From assembly GCA_948567375.1 (NCBI GenBank), contig OX419757.1:61938001-62002000 (forward strand): a stretch of DNA of 64,000 nucleotides. Direction: 5' to 3'. The notes under the pieces are model-generated. The model saw nothing but the letters and a program-made list of their open reading frames with translations. It was not told the origin of the DNA and searched no databases. Shown one piece after another: positions 45,689 through 57,230 of this stretch; the first letter of the stretch is position 1, and every line of letters begins with the position of its first letter. This stretch comes from Lunularia cruciata (Eukaryota > Streptophyta > Marchantiopsida > Lunulariales > Lunulariaceae). Made by a program: the position numbers and the translations under genes.

Positions 45689-46950
45689 TTGCAAGTTCAT
45701 CCATGTGTTTGTTTCAATAACAAGGATCTAAAAGAAGTCACCTTGGAGTACAAGATTGAGGTGGAATCACATGCAATACTAGTCCGCCAAAAGCAACATC
45801 GCATTTGTCCACCAATATCTTTGGTTATGAAGGAAGAGATTAATAAGCTCAAGGAAATTAGATTTATCTTTGGGGTGAAAATTTCAGAATGTGTATTTCC
45901 AATTGTGATTGTGAAGAAAAAGAATGGCAAATTTAGTGTATGTGTGAATTATAAAAAATTAAATGCTGATACTACGAAGTAATATTACCCTTTGCCATTC
46001 ATTGATGAGACTTTGAGAAGATTGCAGATCATGAGAGGTATAGTTTTGGAGATGGTTATATTGGATATAACCAAATCAAGATTTCACTAGAGTATCAACA
46101 AATCACTACATTCACCATACCTTGGAGATTTATACTTTCAAGGTCATGCCTTTTGGGCCTTACAATATTCCAATCACATTCTAAAAATTCTTGAACAAGG
46201 TGTTTGAACCTTTCAATGGGAAATTTATGAGATACTTCATTGATAACTTTTGTGTATATGGGAACAAAGAGAACACTTTGAGTATCTTATCAGGGTCTTG
46301 TACTGCTTGGATGAAGCAAATGCATCACCCAACCCAAAGAAATATATTTTTTGTTGTGAAGAAAATCTATTTTTGAGGCATATCATCTCCAAGGATGGAA
46401 TAGTAGTTGACCTTAAAAAGATAACAAATTTTTTAAATTTCCTGTTCCCTTCAAGCTTGACAAAGTAACACCAACTCTTGGATGTTTACTATAGAAAGTT
46501 CATTGTTTCATTTTCCAACAAGACTTATGTATTGCCCATCTACATGAAGAAGTGTATAGAATATAAGGTGATTTTGGATGACAAAGAGACTCTCAACGCT
46601 TTTGAGGAACTCAAGTAAATCTTTGTTGTAATTCCAATTCTTGCTAAACTTGATTGGAGTAAGTTTTCACTCCTCTACATTGATGCTTCCAATGTAATTA
46701 TAGGATAAACTCTATATTGATGTTTCCAATGTAATTATAGGATACACTCTTAGTCAATTAGACTAAGAGGTGCATATCATCCAATAACTTATACTAATAG
46801 GTAGATGGTTTCAATGAAATACTCTATCACAAAGAGAGAAAGGCTGCAATGATCTTTGGTTTCAAAAAATTTAGACATTATTTGAATGGAGTGAAAACCA
46901 ATATTGTCAAAAATCACAAAATTTTGGAGTACATCTTTAATAAGTTTTAT
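45689..46950 (+). pseudogene. Reverse transcriptase/RNase H of element 5
   Basis: RT start with EEINKLKEIRFI, VIVKKKNGKFSVCVNYKKLN, then PLPFIDETL, KDGIVVDLKKI and the RNase H start SLLYIDASNVIIG. Multiple stops. Belongs to a gypsy lineage distinct from the chromoviruses. Confidence 0.78.
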
Positions 46951-46959
46951 GTGAAAGGC

Positions 46960-47104
46960 AAGGTGAATAGTTTTGGAGTACATCTTTAATTAGTTTGATG
47001 TGAAGGGCAAGGTGAATAGTTTTGGAATACATCTTTAATAAGTTGTATGTGAAAGGCAAGGTGAATGATATTTTTGTCTGAATATGACTACACCATTGAT
47101 ATAA
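46960..47104. repeat. Repeated 3' tail of element 5
   Basis: The phrase GTGAAGGGCAAGGTGAATAG with TTTTGGAGTACATCTTTAAT occurs three times in slightly different form, indicating small tandem duplications at the truncation end. Confidence 0.6.
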
Positions 47105-47540
47105 ACCAAAAATGAATAATATAAATATTTATATACCAAAAATGAATAATACAAATATTTATATACCAAAAATGAATAATACAAATGTTTATATACCAAA
47201 AATGAATAATACAAATGTTTATATGACATCCTGGGCTTATGATTACAATGGGCATTAGTACGTGGATGATTCTTTATCGGATGGGCTTATGATTACAATG
47301 GGCATTAGTACGTGGATGATTCTTTATCGGACGAAGAGCTCAAAACATAGAAAAATATACAAATGATATCTAGAGCTTATAATCACAATGGAGATGAGCA
47401 TAGGGATTATTCTTTCTCGGATGGAGAACTCAAAACATAGAAAAAATATAAAAATGTTGATATGATATTTAGTGTCTATGATCACAATGGGAATGACCCC
47501 CGGGAACGATTCTTTGTAGGACGAGGAACTCAAAACATAG
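47105..47540. repeat. Three neighbouring tandem repeats
   Basis: Four 30-bp units starting ACCAAAAATGAATAATACAA (47,105-47,224), two 50-bp units starting GGGCTTATGATTACAATGGG (47,233-47,332), and two or more decayed units of about 100 bp marked by AACTCAAAACATAGA (47,340-47,540). Confidence 0.85.
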
Positions 47541-47794
47541 ATACTATGGTCGCATCCTACCATCGCAAATAGCCAATTGAAACCAAGAACATCATACAAC
47601 AAAGATTGGGTATGTATACAAGAAACGTGATACATGGTCAATCGAGAAGAAACTCGAATTGGGAATGAAGAGATCCAGAACAATTCTCTTCCGATCTCAC
47701 ATTCCGTAGTGAAGTCTCCTCAATAGAAGTGATTTCGATGATAAGGGCTACATTTTGTGAATGACGCAAGCATCAGTATGTTAGGAAGATCAAT

Positions 47795-48030
47795 CGGTAA
47801 TCGAGCTTCAGTTCTTCGCGCATGAACTTATATCTCTCATCCTTCACGGTACTCGACTGGCCCTGCAAAATAATTCCTACGAGTGTTGATTCCAGCCGAG
47901 TTCTCCTAAAATCGGTAATCGAGCTTCAGTTCTGTGCGCATGAACTTATATCTCTCATCCTTCACGGTACTCGACTGGCCCTGCAAAATAATTCCTCCGA
48001 GTGTTGATTCCAGCCGAGGTCTCCTAAAAT
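47795..48030. repeat. Tandem duplication, 2 x 118 bp
   Basis: Copies start CGGTAATCGAGCTTCAG at 47,795 and 47,913 and cover the family B 3' half. Only few substitutions, such as CTACGAG versus CTCCGAG. Confidence 0.9.
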
Positions 48031-48067
48031 CTCTATGGATATGTCCTAAATATTTCACAGAACGCAT
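47906..48067 (-). CDS. Family B small ORF, diverged copy
   Basis: 53 codons from the ATG of MRSVKYLGHIHRDF. The core GGIILQGQSS and KDERYKFMRTELKLDY is retained. It differs from the arm copies at about ten residues without a stop, which weakly favours coding. The overlapping MAKL frame ends early here. Confidence 0.3.
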   Translation of the reverse strand: MRSVKYLGHIHRDFRRPRLESTLGGIILQGQSSTVKDERYKFMRTELKLDYRF

Positions 48068-48419
48068 CTTCAACTTCCGAACATCCACTTATGAAAATGA
48101 CAAACTCAATTTTGAGTTTTGCCATCTTAGTGTATCAGCAAAGAGATACTCAAGTGAGTCTTTTGGAAAAGCAATGGAGTGAAGACTACTGTCATGAAAC
48201 CGTAACCAGAGAAGATCTTGGCAAGAGTACCTCAAACACAATAGATGGAATTGGAGAACTGTTAACTCCCAATGAGCGACAGCTGATACATGATGGTCAG
48301 ATATGTGCTGTGACCCGCACGGGGATACGATAATCTATTCTCATGGTGGCTTCTCATGCAAGTGAAATCCAAACCTGCTGAATAGCGGCCGTCAATCACC
48401 GGGTGTTGAAAGGAAAGAG

Positions 48420-48797
48420 TTACTGGTGAACAACGTCCGAAGCATGCGGTAGTCTGATCAGTGAGTTGTTCGAACCGAAGGAAAGTTTTGTTACTTGGAC
48501 TCTGTCATGGGGCCATCCGTCCTCCATTTCACACACCTCGCACCCGGCGGTTAAGTAAATTTGCGGCTCGACGCAAAAATTGCCTGCACATCCTGCACAT
48601 CCTCGCCAACGCGGGAGAGACTTCATGACAGGAACACCTTCGTGGTCTCGTCTGTAATGTGAAAGATGATTTAATTGCTTAAAACCCAAAGCAAATAGCT
48701 GAGAGCGGATTGGTCTCAGACTCGACAATTTTGAAACAAGAAGGTCAAACATGTGATGTAGCTCACAAGGTACTAACTTTTCCTCCAACCGTCTCAT
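48420..48797 (-). pseudogene. Family C remnant
   Basis: Starts MRRLEEKLVPC like the arm copies but the middle is frame-shifted and the 3' end differs. It ends near PRWRGCAG. Probably not functional. Confidence 0.25.
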
Positions 48798-48990
48798 GAA
48801 AGTGAAATCAAAGATGTTTGGTAGCAGCTCTAATTCGACACAACGATGAAAAAAAAGCCGGCGCTCTACAATTCAACAAACCATCCAGTCAATTTCCATC
48901 CTTTGCTCACAACCAGCATTTACATCAACTGCAATTTCCCTGCTATGAATCTCATCCATTCCCTTCCAGTACTCTATTTCATCTCATCGA

Positions 48991-49879
48991 GCGTTTCCTT
49001 CTGTGCTCTTTTAATGCTTCCTTGATCTCCGACATAAATGGAGCCTTATGTTTGATGATCGCCGTCGTTCACTCCGAATCTGCGCATTCCTGGATTCTAT
49101 TATCGTGCTACGGCTTCATGGGTCTTCCCCTGCTTGTTGGTCCTTCTACGGCTTCATGGATCATCTGCTCCTTGTTATGACTGTTATCCCCGTGCGTACC
49201 TTTGATCCGTTCAGTGATAGCCCTTCCTCACGGGCTCCTGATCACAGATCCCTTTGCGTCTCCCTAGAAAAGAAGATGTCGAGAATTACAACCCCAGATT
49301 ACTTAAAACCTTAGGAATTTCAGGTGGAATGGCAATGTCAAAAGTACTCCCGGCAAGTATTGATATTATAAACCTTCCTTAATGATATTATAAGGTTACT
49401 TTAAACAATTCAATATTTACAAAAATAGCACCGAATTTATTCGACAGGTGGACGTGGGTCGGGAGCCTGCGAGCCCGTGGGGATGATACCAACTCGGTAA
49501 GTCCTGAACACCACATCCGCCGTGGTTGAAGGACGCAACTATGAAGGTTGATGATCAGGCTTATCCCTGTAGAGCAATTCCCAGACGTATGTAGAGACAG
49601 ATCTTCGAATCCCTCAGCCATGTAGGAGCAAATTTCTGCGATACAATGTGTTCATCTTCTGATTCCCATGTAGGAACGATTTTCATCGGTGCAATGTGTT
49701 CTATCCTCTAATTCCCATCAGGTCAAGGACACTGAACATGGCCAACATTATCATCTGATCCGAGCAATAGAATTCTATATAGGATGCAATCATCTTTGTA
49801 GCCTGTGTAGCAAAAGACGCTCATTGGTGGACTTACTTTGTGTTACTACGCATTAGTTAAATGAAAGGAACTAGGGAGT
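48991..49879. other. Intergenic, no supported gene
   Basis: Contains an 88-codon ORF at 49,048-49,314 without recognisable features. The word CTACGGCTTCATGG is repeated (about 49,109 and 49,148). No RNA gene seen. Confidence 0.4.
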
Positions 49880-50600
49880 GTAAAGCAAGGGTGATATGCC
49901 GCTATACTTGGGGTACAGAAGGAAACGTAGCTTCTAGCTCCACTCTTCCTTTCGAGGCCCGTTGGTCGCGCGTTTTCGATCTGGGTAGAACTTTTTAATT
50001 CATTCCCAGGGCAATGCAATGGAATTGATCAAAGGCTGCTTGGTTGGCGAAGATAGTCACAACGCGAAGCGCGGTCGATTCAGGAACCATATTAGAAGCT
50101 GTTCGGTTTTTGGAACATCAAGTCTCCTTGCCGGGGTATCCCTTTTAAGTCCTCCGTGCTGCCGTAAGCCACAGCCCATAGGCCATAAAACTTCCTGTGT
50201 ACTTACTAAATGGTCATTAAGTGGTAACAAGTTTCACTTTGATGAGTCTATCAGGTCATCTTCGAAGAACCGTGTAATAGGCACTCTGATTGGTTCCGGG
50301 CCGTTGCTAGCCCTGATAATAGGAAATTTTATACAGTAGGAATTGACCTTTTCACAGCCAACTAGGCCTATTACTTAAATACTCAAGAAATTTCATCTGC
50401 TTGATTATTCCATAATACTTCTATGCTTTTACTACGGGTGCTGCACATATATACGCGCAGAGTGGCTTTGTTGTTTTGGTTCCTGGCCTTTGAAGAGAAC
50501 CCCTGACGATTGCCATAAAATTGTTGAATTCATAAAGATTATGACGCGAAGGAAGTGAGGCCTTCCTTAATGAAGGTTTATAGCATCGTTTAGGTAAACA
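49880..50600. other. Possible organelle-derived DNA
   Basis: Base composition and word use change here: long non-coding, GC-richer text such as GAGGCCCGTTGGTCGCGCG and CCGGGCCGTTGCTAGCCC, of a style common in plant mitochondrial intergenic DNA. One 106-codon ORF (50,019-50,339) is not recognised. This is an impression, not an identification. Confidence 0.25.
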
Positions 50601-51650
50601 TATAGCAAAATTTCAGGGCAGGGCACTATCATATGCATATCAAAAGAAAAGTAACGTTTATATCTGACTTAAAAATGCTAGAGTTTCAAATTTTGATTTT
50701 TTGAATATTGCCGAAAATAGCCTCATTCTGCTTCTTCTTCTCCATCAAGCTGCAATCGACTCAAAGAATCCGACTAGAATTGTTGACTATATCTCCGGTT
50801 TAATGTAGGAGAGAAGCTAACGGCGTAGGATAACAAGAAGAAGAAAGGGAAGACTTTCATAAACCTTACAAGGAAAATACATAAGAGTAAAATGAATCCT
50901 GGAAAAGGAATTTACCCTACCACACCTATGATATAAAATATATACACTTGTTTAGATTTTCAGATATAGAATATAGACTATTATCGGGAAAAAAAGGGCT
51001 GCACTACACACCTAAGATATATAAAACATATACTCTTTCACATTTTTAGATATAGAATATATGCCCTTTTCCAGCTTTTGCCGCGGTGAAAGAGACATAT
51101 GGGGAAAACAGAATATTGATAAAAAGGCAACCACGTATAAAATTAGATGGGAAGACTCCCATCAAGTGATGGCGAAGTCAATGGGTTGAATATGCGTACC
51201 GCCGCCGGTTGTAAACCCACCATCGATGCAGAGAGAATAATGGTGTGATGTAGAGATCACTTCAAACTAAACTGCAACGAACTCTAGGGCAAGTTTCTAG
51301 ATCTTTCAGCTCGAGAGATACGTTATCTTTCACGATTCCACGATTCATATAGCGCTGTCAATCTCCTGACATTGGAACTTCCAGGTGCACATCAGATAGT
51401 TGAATTCGCTGCATATAACTAATGAATAAATTTAAGTGATATCGAGTTGTTATATACACATCCTTCTTGTTATCCCACACTCTCGCCTCTGTAGTCGATA
51501 AAGCAAATCTACAAAAGAGATAAAATGGAGCTAGATTCCAATAGAACGATACGAGAAATCTATCTTATTGCACCTAATACATCCTAGTTATACAAAATGT
51601 AAAGTTTATAAATTATCGGAACATATGAAAAAACTATCATTTAATGTAAT
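50601..51650. repeat. Gene-free DNA with an 80-bp duplication
   Basis: Around 50,922-51,075 the motif ACCTAAGATATATAAAACAT / ATATAGAATATA recurs twice. No other feature recognised. Confidence 0.5.
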
Positions 51651-51659
51651 TACCCTCTT

Positions 51660-51935
51660 ATGGATTTGGAGAAGAAGAAGTCGACTCCCAGTTGGTTACT
51701 TCTCGACATGCGGGAGGAGGACGAGATAGGTGAAGATGATAGCCCCCAGCAGAGCAGCGGTAGTTTGGTGCACAATTCTGGTGCAGGAAGGGAGTGGTTG
51801 ATCGTCGAACCTATCAAAGAAGTGACAGGGAGGGAATGGTCCGACGTCTGTATCATTCTGCTTCTGATGATATGGGCAGACAAACGGAGTGTTTCCTTCC
51901 GTGTTTCCTTTCAAGGTGTCCGAAGGACAAGATGA
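51660..51935 (+). CDS. Hypothetical ORF, acidic N-terminus
   Basis: 91 codons from ATG, beginning MDLEKKKSTPSWLLLDM then an acidic stretch EEDEIGEDDS and a hydrophobic CIILLLMIW. No intron signals or family known. Other frames are also open here, so it may be chance. Confidence 0.2.
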   Translation: MDLEKKKSTPSWLLLDMREEDEIGEDDSPQQSSGSLVHNSGAGREWLIVEPIKEVTGREWSDVCIILLLMIWADKRSVSFRVSFQGVRRTR

Positions 51936-52145
51936 AAGGATGGATGGATGGGCGTCGACATGTAATGGTCGAAGTCTTTGTTACTGTAGACAGAAGACAT
52001 GCGTGTAGACAGACCGATGTGCGTACATATATCCGGTTACGGCCGTCGTTGCCTCCTGAAGTGGAGAGAGAACATTCTTTTTATTCTTCACTGTGTCCGG
52101 AGCACAAACAATACGGAAGTAGGTGGACAGTCGGCTTCTGATGTT

Positions 52146-52420
52146 TAGGTAGAGAGACGGGCTCCGCATGCTATAGTCAGATTCTAATGTTACAACCAAC
52201 AGACAAAGTGTTTTTTGCATAGTGTCTTCGGGACACTATTTTGGTATTTAGGCAGAGGGACGGGCTTCGCATGCGGTAGTAGGATTCTAATGTTACAATC
52301 CACATACGACGTGTTTCTTTTCATAGACGTGTTTCTTTTCATAGTGACTTCTGGACACTATGAAATAAATATGAAATAAAAATATATAAAAATATATAAA
52401 TATATATATATATATATGAG
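52146..52420. repeat. Tandem repeat of about 100 bp and AT microsatellite
   Basis: Two copies of a block with GACGGGCTCCGCATGC / GACGGGCTTCGCATGC and TTCTAATGTTACAA (52,150 and 52,250); an 18-bp word GACGTGTTTCTTTTCATA is doubled (about 52,308-52,345). Followed by an ATATAT run at 52,380-52,418. Confidence 0.8.
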
Positions 52421-53450
52421 ATGAAACTTTTTTCTCTCTATTACTTTAATAATCTATTAAGAAAAAAATAAAATTTTGGCAATTTAATGAGGTGTACGAA
52501 TATTTTCATCTGTTTCGTGATTTAGAGTTTTATATATATTGACACTTGTATTTGGTGTGTTAGATTTTCCATCATAAGAACCAAAAATGAACCAGAAAAT
52601 GGTTTATAGTTCCTTGATCGAACTCACTTGATCTCACATTGTTACAAAAGAATGATAAAACAGAATGGTATATTATGCGTGCCAAATCTTAAAAGAAAAG
52701 ATTACAAGCAACATTAACATTAATCTAGTACTATCATCAACCCATAAAATCAATAAGTACTGTTCATTTGATCCTTTGAGCTTTATGTGCTTAGAACAAT
52801 CAAAGTGACTCCTGGTTATTTCAACAATTTTCAAGTGATTTCGATAAATAAACAGAATTATACAAAAATATATTATAGTCTTCAAAACTATAAAAAGATT
52901 ATATGTTACCATCGCCTTTCCATCAATAGATAAATTAACAACTTTTTTTTGGAACTAAACAAATTATACTTTGATCACTTTACATACGGAAGTTCTTAAC
53001 TATTTCTTAATTGTAAGCATTCAAACAAAGCCTACCATTTGTTTTCTTGAAAGTATCCAAAATTTGTTTCCTAAACTTCCTTCCAAAATTGGATGTGCTT
53101 AAGGAAATATTGATTTAATGACTGCATCTTGCGCAATTATTGAGCATCATCCAGCAAAAACTTTCTTTGGAACGCTCAGGTGACCACCCGTCTCTTAGGG
53201 GAAATGTCAAAACTACACTAAACAAGTACTGATATTTTAACCTTACTCTTAATAATTTAATATTTACAAAAATAGCATTGATATTTACAAACCTTGATGT
53301 TGGTTACGGAATCTTGGGTAAGGAAAGCGCAGGCCGTGCACAGCTTTGAGGTTTCACGGGTGATAAAGACTTGGTACTTTACTAAGTTCTAGCATTGTAA
53401 GCGTCAGTATTTGGATCGAGCCATTATTTTCTTTGTGTTATTGTAACCTA
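52421..53450. other. AT-rich gene-free DNA
   Basis: No ORF above background, no termini recognised. Confidence 0.5.
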
Positions 53451-53460
53451 AATTCAGTCC

Positions 53461-53914
53461 AATATTCAGAGCTCCTTGACAAGCTAACGCCACAAAATGC
53501 TGGAGTTGAAAGACTCAACAATCCTTCTGATGTCGGGTAATGTCAAGTATAACACGCCATAGAGAAGCTTCCATTGATGAGCTAAAAATTGGTGTGCTAC
53601 CTGTTTCAAATGACCCTCATCAAGTTCTGATCTTCAAAATTCCGTGTTGAGGTGTGCAGCTTGAGACATAGTTATATTGTAACGGCATGTGGATCCGGTA
53701 AAAGAGAAACTATTGACTCCATGTTCGTGGATTTCTATTGTAAGTGTTGGAATCACAGTTAATGGCCTTGCAGGTCCTGGCAGAAATCTCAAGAGCATCT
53801 GATAAGCAAGAAAATTTGCTTGAAAGTACTCATCAGGAGCTTCTGGAAACACAAAATACGGCTGACAGACTCAAAACCAGGCTTGAAGAAGAAATGCAGT
53901 TATGTGTAGTATAA
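53461..53914 (+). pseudogene. Two exon-like pieces of a coiled-coil gene
   Basis: Piece 1 (about 53,461-53,538) follows an acceptor CTAAATTCAG, reads YSELLDKLTPQNAGVERLNN and ends at a donor-like GG/GTAATG. Piece 2 (53,775-53,914) follows CCTTGCAG and reads VLAEISRASDKQENLLE and ETQNTADRLKTRLEEEM, clear heptads, then TAA. They look like neighbouring exons of one long coiled-coil protein, truncated and without start. The parent gene is not recognised. Confidence 0.45.
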
Positions 53915-53964
53915 ATGACTTTAAAAGATCCTACTACTCCGTTCATAATTGCATTAGTCCCTTC

Positions 53965-54070
53965 TCGCTCTTCTCTACAGTACCGAACCACTATGCTTTT
54001 ATGCTCTTCTTCTCTTATCGAATTGTAGGATAGGAATAGCTCTTCTCTACAGTCCCGAACCACTGTGTTC
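53965..54070. repeat. Tandem duplication of about 68 bp
   Basis: CTCTTCTCTACAGTACCGAACCAC recurs with one change 68 bp later (about 53,971 and 54,039). Confidence 0.75.
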
Positions 54071-54072
54071 CT

Positions 54073-54396
54073 ATGATCTTCTCGTATCGTGGTAGGGTAA
54101 GAATATCAAAAAGTAGAGGAGTGATATCTTCTCCCAAAACAAAAAAGAAACAGTTAAGCACTAGGGCAATACGTGCCAAAAATGTCAAACCGGTAGTCTA
54201 CCAGGCACTATGTTCCTATGTTCTTCTCTTACCGTGTGGTAGCGCGGGCTATCGTAGGGTAGGAATGTCAAAAAGTACCGCGGACTATCGTAAGCTAGGA
54301 ATGTCTAAAAGTACCGCGGACTATCGTAAGGTAGGAGTGTCAAAAAGTACCGCGGGCTATTGTAGGGTAGCAATATCAAAAAGTAGTAGCGCATGA
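54073..54396 (+). repeat. 36-bp minisatellite, in-frame (12-aa repeats)
   Basis: Units start GTACCGCGG at 54,275, 54,311 and 54,347, with decayed units on both sides. The 36-bp period keeps one frame open, which would read repeats such as MSKSTADYRKLG in a 107-codon ORF starting at 54,073. A nearby block (CAATACGTGCCAAAAATG, 54,169) recurs at 54,597. Coding is doubtful. Confidence 0.7.
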
Positions 54397-54399
54397 GTT

Positions 54400-54659
54400 A
54401 ATTAGGAACCATATCACCTTTTGCAGATTTCCTCTATTACCCGCAAAGGAGTAATAGTTAAGCAGTTCTCAATCTTATGATTGTAAAAAGCCAGGTTATC
54501 AGAGTGCGATAGTCCCACTAGTTCTCTCATCGATAGGCCCACTAGTCCTCTCATCGCAGTTGGGCTCCCAAAAAATAAACGGTCAAACGCTAGGGTAATA
54601 CGTGCCAAAAATGCTAAACCGGTAGTCTACCCGTTTAGTCTAGTCTACCGGTAGTCTAA
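54400..54659. other. Repeat-rich DNA without gene
   Basis: Repeats of CCACTAGT(T/C)CTCTCATCG and of the ACCGGTAGTCTACC word. No gene seen. Confidence 0.5.
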
Positions 54660-55073
54660 TATAATCTAGTCAGGGCTGAGGCCAGCGAAAAAAAAAGGGA
54701 CATAAGAGCACAGAAGAGCACAAAAGCAAGCGCTCGATGAGGTGAAATAGGGTACTGGAATGGAATGAATGAAATCATGGCAAAGAAATTGCAGTTGACG
54801 TGAATGCTGGTTGTGAGCAGACGAGGATGATAGATGGAAATTGACTGGCTGGTTTGTTGGATTGTAGAGCGCAGGCTTTTGTTTCTACTATTCACTCATG
54901 TGAAGTATGGAAATGAAATTTCTAAAACTGTCTCCTTTCTCTCTCTCTCCCGTTCCCTCTCTTCTTCTCAACTGAGATAAAGAGTAAGGATAATCTCCCT
55001 AAAAAAGCCTTCAACAATGCCAAATGGGAAGCCTATGAGGGCTGAGGCATATAGCCGCTAATACGTGGCAACA

Positions 55074-55690
55074 ATGCCAAACGGTCAGGCAGGTCCGGTC
55101 AGGTCCGGTCACGCCGACCCACAGACACCCGCGACCCCATCCCACCCCACCCAGGATAGGAAAGAACCTAGAAAAACGAACCTAGAAAAGAAAGCAAGCC
55201 TCATGGACGAACTTAGAAAAACAAAGCAAGCCCAATTGACAAACTTAGAAAAACAAAACAAGCCCCATGGACGAGAAAAGAAAAGCAAGCCCCATGGACG
55301 AATTAAGATTCTTTTTAAATGCCAAACCGGTCAGGTCCGGTCAGGCAGACCCACAGACACCTGTGGCCCCACCCCACCCCAACCCACCCAGAAGAGGACA
55401 GAACCTACAAAAACGAACCTAGAAAAGAAAAGTAAGCCCCATGGACGAACTTAGGAAAACAAAGCAAACCCGATGGACGAGAAAAGAAAAGCAAGCCCCA
55501 TGGACGAATTAAGATTCTTTTTTAATGCCAATCCGGTCAGGTCCGGTCAGGCAGATCCACAAACACCCTGACCCCACCCCACCCAGAAGAGGACCGAACC
55601 TAGAAAAAGCAAAGAAAAAGAAAAGCAAGCCCCATGGACGAACGTAGAAAAACAAAGCAAGCCCCATGGACGAATTAAGATTCTTTGTTA
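55074..55690. repeat. Minisatellite, about 3 units of 206-245 bp
   Basis: Units begin near 55,074, 55,319 and 55,525 with GCCAAACCGGTCAGGTCCGG and contain CCACCCCACCC, CTAGAAAA and repeated GCCCCATGGACGAA words. Each unit has its own nested repetition. Confidence 0.8.
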
Positions 55691-56701
55691 ACCCACGTGG
55701 CCAATTTTATACACTTGGGTGTCTATATAGCCACCACAACAAAAGGAAGCGCTCGATCAGGTGAACGCTCGCTGAGGTGAAACTGGTTCAAGCGCTCGAT
55801 GTGAGCAGACGAGGATGATAGATGGAAATTGACTGGCTGGTTTGTTGGATTGTAGAGCGCAGGCTTTTGTTTCACCGATCTAGAGCTGCTGCAAAACAGA
55901 TTTGATTTCTTATGATGACAAAGTTGGACGAAACTTTAGCTCCTTGTGAGCCACATCACATTATTGACCTTCTTCTATCAATTGTCGTGTCCTGTTCCTG
56001 TATTGACGCCCCTCCCACTTTGGCGAGGATGTGCAGGTACGCAGGAGCTAGCATTTGAAGCCTGAGATATCCGGTTCTGCGTCGAGCTGCGCATTTGTTT
56101 GATCGCCGGGTGCGAGGTGTGTGAAGCGGAGGAGGGCCCCATGACAGAGTCCAGGTAATCAAAATTTGAAGAGATTGGAACAACTCATTGATCAGACTAC
56201 CGTGCTTCGGACCAGTAACTCTCTCTCCTTTCAACATCCGGTGATTGATAGCCGCTGTTCAGCAGGTTTGGATTTCACTTGCATGAGGAAGCCATATGAG
56301 AAAAGATTATCTTAGCTGCGCGCGGGCTGTGACCCAGCGCATATATCTGACCATCGTGTGTCAGTTGTTGCATTGGGTGTCTAATTTCATCTGTTTCGGG
56401 CACTCTTGCCAACTCCTCTGGTTACGGTTTTATGACAGTAGTCTTCATTCCATTGCTTTTTCGATCATTACAGGACCACTTGAGAATCTTTTTACTTTTA
56501 CACTAAACAGGACATCGCAGGAACTTACGCAACCAATTTTATCATGGCACTACATTATAATTCGCTTCCGTTACCAGGCTTGTCACATCTTCGATGCCAA
56601 ATGCCATTGGGAGGTAGAAAATATTCAAGAGATTACACAAAGGTTTCCAGAACACTCTCAATCGTGATTATCTAGAATTTTAACTGAACTCCCGTTTCAG
56701 G

Positions 56702-56980
56702 GTAAGACCCGTTTGCAAGAACATTCTTTCGCCATCCATGTTCTTCATAACAATAGTATTCTGAATTTCCCAAGGGAAAGCGTTTCCTTAGTCGTCTCAT
56801 TTTAGACAAGATGGATTATCCTTGATCACTCCAAATGCCAAACTGAGTTTTAGTTAATTCATATCAAACAGCATTACCTGTATAATACAATTTAATGCAA
56901 TACAATTTATTGTAAGTCTCAGATGTATGTTTTATATTTTAACTAATAGCATATGCACTGGATTTCGTCCGCACTTGCAG
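56702..56980 (+). other. Predicted intron 5' of family A, diverged copy
   Basis: Donor CAG/GGTAAGACC and acceptor GCACTTGCAG are kept although the intron body has diverged. This supports a real splice event in the ancestor. Confidence 0.5.
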
Positions 56981-56996
56981 AGGTAATATCGTTACC

Positions 56997-57230
56997 ATGA
57001 CGGATAAAGTGGTTGTACAAATCTTCAGTATCGATCATAGGGGTGTCGTTGCAGCTTGTGCGGAGGAACCACGTATCTCAACTGCGTTGAACTCTTCATC
57101 GTGCCTGGCGCTGTCCGCTCATGGATATCCTGCGCATTCGTTCGAGATATATAGATCCAACGTAGACCTTATACCGATCGAAGTCATCAGGGATTTGGAT
57201 CGACCCTTGTGCATGGCAAGCTCTTACGCG
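56997..57230 (+). pseudogene. Family A, diverged copy, 5' part
   Basis: Starts MTDKVVVQIFSIDHRG; aligns with MEKVLVQ, EELRTSTA (here EEPRISTA) and SDFVDLLHIEV (here SNVDLIPIEV) of the intact copies. Length differences are multiples of three. The similarity breaks at CATGGCAAGCTC, where a 1.28-kb insertion begins. Confidence 0.6.

Larger units (their letters stand above)
42468..47090 (+). mobile_element. Decayed gypsy element 5, 3' truncated
   Basis: A 5' LTR-like segment (42,468 to about 43,650, interrupted by a solo LTR) is related to the reverse complement of the LTR at 62,546-63,445. It is followed by gag with a zinc knuckle, protease, RT and part of RNase H (LLYIDASN near 46,680). Similarity ends near 47,090 without integrase or 3' LTR. 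Inserted in element 4. Confidence 0.75.
47555..48990. repeat. Rearranged fragment of the region 2 family
   Basis: 47,555-48,125 matches 23,030-23,400 in the same orientation; 48,140-48,990 matches 19,650-18,780 in the opposite orientation. The two pieces are therefore folded back and joined. Identity is clearly lower than between the arms. Includes a family B ORF and a remnant of family C. Confidence 0.75.

Noticed and set aside
48440-48480. TTGTTCGAACC-like word as tRNA B box
   Set aside because: No A box or acceptor-stem pairing around it.
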